Assembly: GCA_025349905.2 (NCBI GenBank)
Contig: MU624729.1
Location: forward strand, 1-27,558
Length of the DNA stretch: 27,558 bases
Direction: 5' to 3'
Source: Blastocladiella britannica
Lineage: Eukaryota; Blastocladiomycota; Blastocladiomycetes; Blastocladiales; Blastocladiaceae
The notes beneath the pieces were generated by a model, which did no database searches, was not told the origin of the DNA, and worked only from the letters and a program-made list of their open reading frames with translations. Of the stretch, positions 21,087-27,558 are shown in pieces. Every line of letters begins with the position of its first letter. The stretch's first letter is position 1. Both the position numbers and the translations under genes were made by a program.

Positions 21087-22474
21087 CTACTCTGATGCAG
21101 CAGTGGCAGCTGCCTCCGGGGGCGGCAACAGACCGTCCATCACCGAATCGTGGGTGCCACGCAGCGTCAGCACCTCCACGCCCGTGTCAGTGATCAACAG
21201 CGTGTGCTCAAACTGCGCCGACCGCTTGCCATCGCGCGTCACGGCCGTCCAGTTGTCGGGCCAGTGGTCTTCCGCATGCACCCCTATGTTTCATTTACAT
21301 GTTTTGATCAGCTTTGTTGCAGATATTCAAAAAGTATGAAAAACATTGCGTACCCTCGTTGATCATGGGCTCGATCGTAAACACATGCCCGGCCTTCATG
21401 GACCCCACCGCCTTGTTCTTACTGTGCAATATGAATTTGAGTCAATGACAACAACAACACAATATAAAAAGGATAGCAACGTACGCATAGTGCGGGATGT
21501 TGGGCGTGCAGTGGAAATACCGGTGAATCCCATGCCCGCAGTACGTCCGGTTGACAGCGAACCCGCGCTGCTTGGCGACCTTTTCGATCGTGTTGCCGAG
21601 GTCGCGGTACATGACGCCCGGCTTGCACATAAGGATCGCCTGCTTGAGGCACTCGCGAGTCGCGTCCACGAGCGCACGGGCCTTTTCGTCGTCCCAAGCC
21701 CGCCGGCCCACAAACACCGTCTCGTTGAGGTCGGCGTGGTACCCGTCCTTGTAAATGGAGACGTCCACGTTGACGATGTCGCCGTCCACCAGGGCGCGCT
21801 GGTCCGGGATTCCGTGGCAAATCACCTCGTTCACCGACGTGCAGCACGATTTCGGGAAGTTGTGGTAGTTGAGCGGCGACGGGTACGCGCCGCGCTCGAC
21901 CGTCGCATTGTGCACCACCTCGTCCACGGCATCGGTGGTCACGCCGGGACGGCACGCGGCAATGCCAGCGTCGAGGACCTCGCGTGCCAACTGCCATTGT
22001 GTTTTTTTCGAGTCAGCATTCTTCCGTTGTTGACACCTCCTCATGAAAACGTACCCGGCACACCTCGCGCATCTTGGCAATCTGGCCGGGCTTCAGGCTC
22101 TCAATGACTTTCAGCCGCGCTTCCTTCTCCTCCGACAACGGGCGGCCCGTCTCGGCGTAGTCGGGCCGCGCAATTCCGGCGGGCACTACACGAGTGGCGC
22201 TGAGCGGGTACGCGGCGCGCAGGTCGCCCGTGTACTTGAACTTGCGGTGGGCGTCGAACGGGTCGAACGTCGCGCCCGCCGCCACCGCCGCCTCGTGCAG
22301 CGGCTTGTGGGCCGCCCACGATCGCTTGAAGCAGTCCTGCGCGCAGAACCGCGCCGTCTCCCGTGGAAGCGACAGCTTCAGGCACGTCGGGCACACGAGC
22401 GTCGCGGGCTTGCCGCAGTCGGGGCCTGCACAAACATTGTTATTGGATGCGGCTGTGTCGTCGGCGTTGGTCAT
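21087..22474 (-). CDS. MAP1: Methionine aminopeptidase 1
   Basis: Four exons: 22474-22055, 21990-21485, 21421-21354 and 21283-21087; introns of 63-70 nt, three of them with GTACG donors; 1191 nt, 396 residues. The enzyme removes the initiator Met from nascent proteins at the ribosome when the second residue is small. The N-terminal C6H2/MYND-like zinc finger (about 16-55, [22 protein letters not shown]) is the eukaryotic type-1 hallmark and mediates ribosome association. The catalytic pita-bread domain follows, with all five metal ligands visible: Asp216 (VNVDV), Asp227 (YHADLNE), His293 (CGHGIH), Glu326 (FTIEP) and Glu357 (AQFEH). Length is normal for the family. It lies 46 bp from the stop of the upstream WD40 gene, on the same strand. 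Confidence 0.97.
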
Positions 22475-22520
22475 TTTTTATTTATTGTGTATTTTGTTTT
22501 ACTGCGCCAAAGAGAGTATG

Positions 22521-24512
22521 CTACTCGGCGCCATTCTCATCATCGGCGTCTGGGCGAGCTGCCACAGGTACCCACACGTAGGCCTTGCCACTGGCATTGC
22601 CGCCAATCACGATCCGCGGGTTGGTCGGGTGCATTCCAATCACCGCGGGTACCGCCGTGATCGACTCGTGATCCAGTGTAGCGACGATGCGGCCCCTCGC
22701 GGCGTCCACCACGTCAATGTGCTTGCCCATGTTGCCAATCAGCACGCAGTCTTGCATGGCCGGGTTCCACCGCGCTCTAATATGATCTGCAAGTCAGTTC
22801 CCTTGTTTGGCAGCAAAAATGGTAAAAGAAATGACGTACTTAAGGCCAGTCACCCACTTGCCCGTCTTGTTGTTGTGCGCGAGATTGACGTCCGGTGACC
22901 GCACGGTGGCCGGCCCCTCGGCCTTTTCGGTTACCAGGTTGGAGGTAGTGGATCGCCAGATGCGCACGCGGTCGTCGTACGACGTGCTGACAATCCCATC
23001 ACCCGTCCCGGCCCGCCAGTACGCGGCCGTGCAGCTGTACCCGTGCTTGAACCGCCCCGATTCGACGGGCACGCCGGACGCGTCCACGATCGGAGTCGCC
23101 AGCGACATGCGCGCGTCGTACACTCGCATGGTCGTATCGTTGGACGACACCAGCAGCCGGTGGGACGTTGCCGGGTGCGCCGAAACGCACCCAACTTTCT
23201 TGTCGAATAAACCCGCCGCAACCGCCCCGGGAACGTGGGCGCGGTACGCCGACAACGAGGTCTCGACGCGATCATCCGTGTCAGCCACCGAGGAGGCGGT
23301 GGCCGCAGGTGGAGCGCGAATATCAACGGCCCCAATGTGTCCGTGCGATGTCCCAAAGTACATGGTATGCGGGTCCACTGCCGCCACGTCGAGCGAGTGC
23401 ACCCAAGCGGCCGACCGCGCTTTGGGCCGGGTGGCCATCGCCAATACCGTGGAGAACGTCTGGTGTCGCATGTCAAACACGCGCACCGTCGCGTCGTAGC
23501 TGGCGGTGTACAGGAGCTCGGGCCTGCCGGGAACAAAGCACAGGTCTGCAATGCCGTCGACGTGTGGGGAGAGCGTGAATAGCAGGTCGGACGCGGTCAT
23601 GGCCGAGTCCGGGTCGTTCTCCTCGTCCTCATCATCGCCCCGGTCCTCATCATCGCCCCGGTCCTGCCGGGCACGCTCCTCGGAATCGCGGTAATGCGCC
23701 GACAAGTCCCACAGCGCCAAGTTCCCGAGCTTGTCGCCCAACGCCGCCAGAACCGTGTCGGCGGTGGTGGGTGCCACGGCCATGGCCGTGATGCGTTGGG
23801 GCAGGATCTTGAGGGCCGCCGAGTGCCGCACCCCGAGTCCCGCGTAATGGTCGGCGATCGCATTGCTGCCGCCGTCTTCCTCTTCTTCTTCGGGGCTCAC
23901 AATAGCTCCAACGCCACTTTGGTCAGGAGCAGTAAGCCGCCCACCACCCAGAGCGTGCATGAGCCGTGCGGCCGCGTCGCCCGAGACCCCGACATCGTCC
24001 AGTGACAGCACGGCGGTGTTGCGCCGTGTGACGCGTGCGGCGGCTTCGCTGTCCGCTTCCGTGATGGGCACCTCTTTGGGCGTCGTTGCTCCACTGGCGT
24101 CGTCGACAGCGGGTCGGCCAGAGAGCCGGCTCGATCGGCGCGGGACAACGTCGGTTGCGGTGGCCTTGCGCCCGCGCTTTTTTTTGGGGACTGGCTTTTT
24201 TTTACGCGTTGCTACTTCCGCTGCTTCAGCGTCCTGATCGTCGTCGTCCTGGTCGTCGTCTTCTTCGCTTGATTGGGCGGACGAGGCAGTGGTGGTGCGG
24301 CGGCGTTTGCCTCGTGAGGATGAGGATGGGGACGATGACGATAACGGGGAGGAGGAGGCGCCACCATTGGTCGTCGAGGAAGTGGTCGGAAAAAAGCCGG
24401 CCAGGAGCGATGACGCGGGCTGCAGGTCCTGGAACAGGAGCTGGTTGCGGCGGATATTGGCCGCGCGCTGCTGGGCAAAAAAGTCGTCGGAGTCGTCGTT
24501 GTTATCGGCCAT
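22521..24512 (-). CDS. CMR1: WD40 protein of the WDR76/Cmr1 (DNA damage-binding) family
   Basis: Exon 1 is 24512-22840 and exon 2 is 22776-22521; the 63-nt intron runs GTACGT...ATATTAG, giving 1929 nt and 642 residues. The start MADNNDD is followed by an RAANIRRNQLLFQDL segment typical of the Cmr1/WDR76 N-terminus. Then come a low-complexity acidic and basic linker (KKKPVPKKKRGRK) and a C-terminal WD40 propeller with family phrases: RITAMAV, LGDKLGNLALWDL, YTASYDATVRVFD, VSTSYDDRVRIW and ITAVPAVIGMHPTNPRIVIGG. The splice restores TGLKARWNP, matching the family's T-F-R-A-x-W-x-P region. Known members are nuclear and act in DNA damage, protein quality control and CUL4-type ubiquitin ligation. 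The open frame upstream of 24512 (to 24830) overlaps the divergent gene and is not coding. Confidence 0.88.
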
Positions 24513-24601
24513 TGTTTTTTGAGGGGTGGTGGGGGTGCAGACAGGGGCGACGCGCTTTGGTCGAGTGGGAAGCCGTCCGTTAAAAAGGAGATCACGTTTG
24601 G
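24513..24601. promoter_or_regulatory. Short divergent promoter between WD40 gene and the 24602 gene
   Basis: Only 89 bp separate the two start codons, including a T/A run just upstream of the WD40 start. The two genes probably share a compact bidirectional promoter, or the plus gene starts at its next Met (24647). Confidence 0.5.
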
Positions 24602-27127
24602 ATGGAGGACCTCGAGGGTGCGCTCTTTCAAAAAACCGCCGAAAATATGACCACCTCTGGTATTGGCAGTACTGCCAGCACTGGTACCGGCACCGCTGGT
24701 CATGGCAATCTGAATGGAAGCGTCCGCAATAACCCACGCAAACGATCCCTGGCCGCCGCGGGTCTCGCCGACGCCCTTGGCACCACCACCGCCCCTGCAT
24801 CCACCTCGACAACAACGAACAACAACGCATCCTCCCTGTCGTCGTCGGCGTCCCTGTTTGCGCCGTTTGGCGTGCCCTTACCCTTCAGCGACCAGCTGCA
24901 CCAGTACCAGCTGGCCGACTTTCTCAACCTCGATGGCCTATTTGCCGCCGCGCCCACTGCGCAACTGGCACCCCCATTCTCTGCAATGGCAATGTCTGCG
25001 CCGCCGTCCATCCCGCCGCCGCCGCCGTCCCTTCTGACGGCCCTTCACCACGTCCATCATCAACCCCACCAGCAATTCCAGCAACAGCAATTCCAGCAGC
25101 ACCCAATGCAACTGCACCACCTGCACCCGGCCAACCCCAGCCGCCTGCTCCTCGATCTCACAACCACTTCGTCTCCGCCCTCGTCCTCCTCTTCATCCTC
25201 ATCCCCGGCCCCACCTCCAATGCTCCTGAACTTTTCCACCACCTCCAATGATGCGCCTCTCAGCCTCGCCGACTCAGCGGCCCTGTTTGCCGCGGCCGCC
25301 GCCGCACCCGCACCTCAATCGGCGCTGGACCCATTTGCCCCATTGTCGCGGCCCCGTAAAACCGCCAAGCTGCACGCGGGGCACATGCACGCGGCGGCAG
25401 GATGGGGACACCAGCAGCATTACCACGACGACCACTGCGCGGCGATTCCGGGGCATTTGGGTGGGGGTGCGTTGTTAGGGTTTTCGTTTTCTGGAGCTGC
25501 CGGATTTCAGGGATTGCCGGCGACGACGGGAGCGGGAGCAGCGGTTGTAGCAGCGGCGGTACCGGTATCGGCGGCGGCAGTGCCCGAGGCCGTCACTGCG
25601 TCCGATCCGTTCTTGTATTCACCAACCCATGCTTCGTCTGTCGTGACGACGCCAGGACTCGCTGTGGCGGACATGCACTTGGTCGCGGCGGCGGCGTCCG
25701 AGCACGCCGGGTGCTCGTCAGGGTCGTGTGCGGCCACCCCCGCTTCTGCGTCAGTGCCGGGGACGGCCGGACCCACGTCACTGGCGACGTCGCCTTCGGT
25801 GGCAGGTGGAGCTATGATGCTACCGCACCCGCACCTGGTCGCCGAGGACGAGTGCAGTCACCTCGAGTGCCATACCGACGATCCCGCGGCGGCTACAGCA
25901 GCAGCTAATGGGATCGCTCCGACGGCGACACCGACAACGAAGTCGACGACGGGAACGCCAGCGTTGGCCGAGTCGCCGCGGCTTGGCCCCCGGTCGGACC
26001 TGTCGACGGTCACCACGGAGGAACTAGTCAAGTTGCCCGGACGAACTGGCGCGTCCGTGACTGCAGCCACCGTTACGCCGCCTGCTTCTTCGGATCGCCG
26101 GATCGGCCAGCGCGGGAAACCGCCGATCGTCGGGATTGAGCAAAAGCACCCGGGCCAGTTCATTCACGGGTCCGGCGATAACTTATTTATTGACGCTCGG
26201 CGCGAGGACGGGACGGTGACGTGCATCAGGTACGCATTTCCACCCATCACATCTCCATCAGCAATATATTCAATGGAATGAATCAACAGTCTCCGCACAT
26301 CCCCGCACCGGTGCAAGGCCGACCTGATTGAAGCCTTAAACTGGGTGCCCGCGTCGGTGCTGACCGGCAACTGGCGGTACTTTTCGATCATGCTGGCCAA
26401 GATCGACCAGTCCAAGCCGTTCAAGCGGCTGGCGTCGGCGCACTTGGCGGCCACCGCGCGCACGTTGCGCGAAATGAACCCGGCGGTCAACAAGCCGCCG
26501 CCGGGACTCGACCGGGCGTCGCCGCTCGTGCAGATGCACACGTTGGACTTGGCCGCATCTCCACCACCTGCTACTGCGGTAGTAGCGGATCCGGGGCCGG
26601 CAGTCACCACTACGAGTGCGTTGCCCATGCCCATGAGCAGCAGCACGGTGGATCCGAGCCAACGGTCGCCACCACACGTGCAGACATCCACCGCTGCGTC
26701 GTCGCCCATGGCTCACCATCATCAACACATGCGGTCCAACTCGTCGTCCACACAGCAGAGCAGCAACAACGACAGCGCGCACGTAGCCCCTGTGATTGCC
26801 ATCCGGCTCGCGGCCGCCGCCTCGACTGCACCGTCCCTTCTTGCCACCACCAGTTTGGCTCATCCCGCTTCGTTGGTCGCAACACTGCCACCACAGCACC
26901 CGCCACCGCCATTGTCGCCGCCTCCAATCGCAGCACGTCAAGGGCCACCACCACCGGAATGGGCACTGGTGCTGCTGGCGGCGGTGCAACGACAAGCGGT
27001 GGCGATTGACGAGCTGGCGCGGTCCAATCGCGAGCTGACGGCGCAAGTGGCGGCGATGCAGCGGGGTTTGGTGCTTGGAGGAGATGCTGCACCACCACCA
27101 CTCCCACTACCACCATCGTCAAAGTGA
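24602..27127 (+). CDS. Low-complexity protein with an unrecognised C-terminal module
   Basis: Exon 1 is 24602-26229 and exon 2 is 26290-27127; the 60-nt intron runs GTACGC...CAACAG, giving 2466 nt and 821 residues. Residues 1-490 are Ala/Ser/Pro/Gln/His-rich and mostly disordered. Residues about 495-615 look structured and less biased: PPIVGIEQKHPGQFIHG, NLFIDAR, TCIR, then ADLIEALNWVP, LTGNWRYFSIML and SAHLAATARTLREMNP. The splice falls inside this module and joins it smoothly, which supports the model. After more low complexity, about 780-805 (LAAVQRQAVAIDELARSNRELTAQV) looks like a short coiled coil. I do not recognise the family. The architecture (long disordered arms, one compact module, coiled coil) suits a transcription regulator, but that is a guess. 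It is divergent from the WD40 gene. The start could instead be the Met at 24647. Confidence 0.78.
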
Positions 27128-27460
27128 TCAGGTTGGGTATAAGGCCGGAAAATAGTATGCAAAGTATATTTTGAAGAGAAAACCTCAAACTGCACAGCTG
27201 TTATTAATATATTAATCGGACCCAATCGGAACTCTTCCGTTTTGGAACAATGTGCACCTTTTATCGGACCCAATTCTGAACGAATATCGGACCCATTCTG
27301 AACGAATACTATATTTCAAATTAATACTTGTCACGTGCCCTATAATACGCTGCCTGGTACGGCCGGCGGGCCCGTACCCGATCGTATTAGCTCGACCCCG
27401 GCCACTCCGACCTGCTCGCCCGCCCATAAAAAATCAGGTTGGTATATAAAAAGGATTCAT
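27128..27460. other. Intergenic region with E-box and TATA-like site
   Basis: AT-rich at first, then GC-rich. It contains a short tandem repeat (separate entry), a CACGTG E-box core at 27332-27337, a GC-rich stretch around 27360-27376, and a TATATAAA string at about 27443-27450. The last could be a plus-strand promoter, but no ATG follows it before the window ends. Confidence 0.4.
27263..27307. repeat. Two 22-23 bp direct tandem repeats
   Basis: Units at about 27263-27285 and 27286-27307 both read ATCGGACCCA then TTCTGAACGAAT, differing by one base in length. A partial third copy (TCGGACCCA) occurs at about 27216-27224. The repeats lie in the 3' flank of the 24602-27127 gene. Function unknown. 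Confidence 0.8.
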
Positions 27461-27558
27461 TCAATCGGCCCACCCAGCCCACCGCTCGCCCGCACTCGGG
27501 CCGCCATCCTCGTGCTCCTCGTCCTTGCCCTCCTCGACCGCCGGCACAAAAGCGCACA
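27461..27558 (-). CDS. Probable C-terminal end of a gene extending past the right edge
   Basis: On the minus strand the last 98 bases are open and end with TGA at 27463-27461. The 31 codons are acidic and Gly/Trp-rich (AVEEGKDEEHEDGGPSAGE, then RWAGWAD) with strongly GC-biased third positions like other genes here. The other two minus frames lack this bias. No function can be assigned from so short a piece. Confidence 0.5.
   Translation of the reverse strand, partial: CAFVPAVEEGKDEEHEDGGPSAGERWAGWAD

Noticed and set aside
24513..24830. N-terminal extension of the WD40 frame
   Set aside because: It overlaps the start of the divergent gene, is Arg/Cys-rich without family resemblance, and the Met at 24512 begins the known family N-terminus.
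25467..25474. A telomere-like TTAGGGTT string
   Set aside because: It is a single short copy inside coding sequence of the 24602 gene and is expected by chance; no array is present.
27478..27558. A plus-strand Leu/Val-rich stretch resembling a signal peptide after a TATA-like site
   Set aside because: There is no ATG in frame, and the opposite strand gives a better coding pattern with a stop.

Overview
The window is nuclear DNA from a eukaryote, most likely an early-diverging zoosporic fungus. Blastocladiomycota is my best guess, from memory of protein style only. The evidence is short GT-AG introns (mostly 58-90 nt, often with GTACGT-type donors), GC-rich coding regions with AT-richer gaps, a family of ankyrin-like proteins with repeated DWW/EWW motifs, and typical eukaryotic genes (microsomal P450, methionine aminopeptidase 1 with its N-terminal zinc finger, a WDR76/Cmr1-type WD40 protein). 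There are no bacterial operons, Shine-Dalgarno sites, rRNA, CRISPR arrays or recognisable transposons.

Layout. (1) Positions 1-4865 hold a DWW-repeat gene family: a partial gene on the minus strand, an intact plus-strand gene diverging from it, and a decayed paralogue on the minus strand that converges tail to tail on the intact copy. (2) 4903-6911 is a five-exon cytochrome P450 on the minus strand. (3) 7082-20693 is about 13.6 kb with four consecutive minus-strand genes. All are long low-complexity proteins and together they carry eight copies of one Myb/SANT-like domain (1, 4, 2 and 1 copies). The domain has an HGPxG loop between helices 2 and 3 and a Lys-Ala position in helix 3, like the Myb domains of fungal telomere-repeat factors (Taz1/Tbf1/TRF type). 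(4) 21087-24512 holds two minus-strand housekeeping genes, methionine aminopeptidase 1 and a WDR76/Cmr1-like WD40 protein, 46 bp apart. (5) 24602-27127 is a divergently transcribed two-exon gene of unknown function, with a conserved-looking C-terminal module and a coiled coil. (6) The right edge has a short tandem repeat and the probable 3' end of another minus-strand gene.

Exon joins were made by eye from GT-AG sites. For P450, the first two Myb genes, MAP1, WD40 and the unknown plus-strand gene, the summed exon lengths are exact multiples of three and the joins restore family motifs or open frames, so these models are fairly secure. The splice in the third Myb gene and the intron in the left-edge gene are less certain. 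The most unusual content is the Myb cluster. It looks like a lineage-specific tandem expansion of TRF/Taz1-like DNA-binding proteins; I can see the domains and the duplication but not what they bind. I saw no tRNA or rRNA gene, though a scan by eye could miss one.
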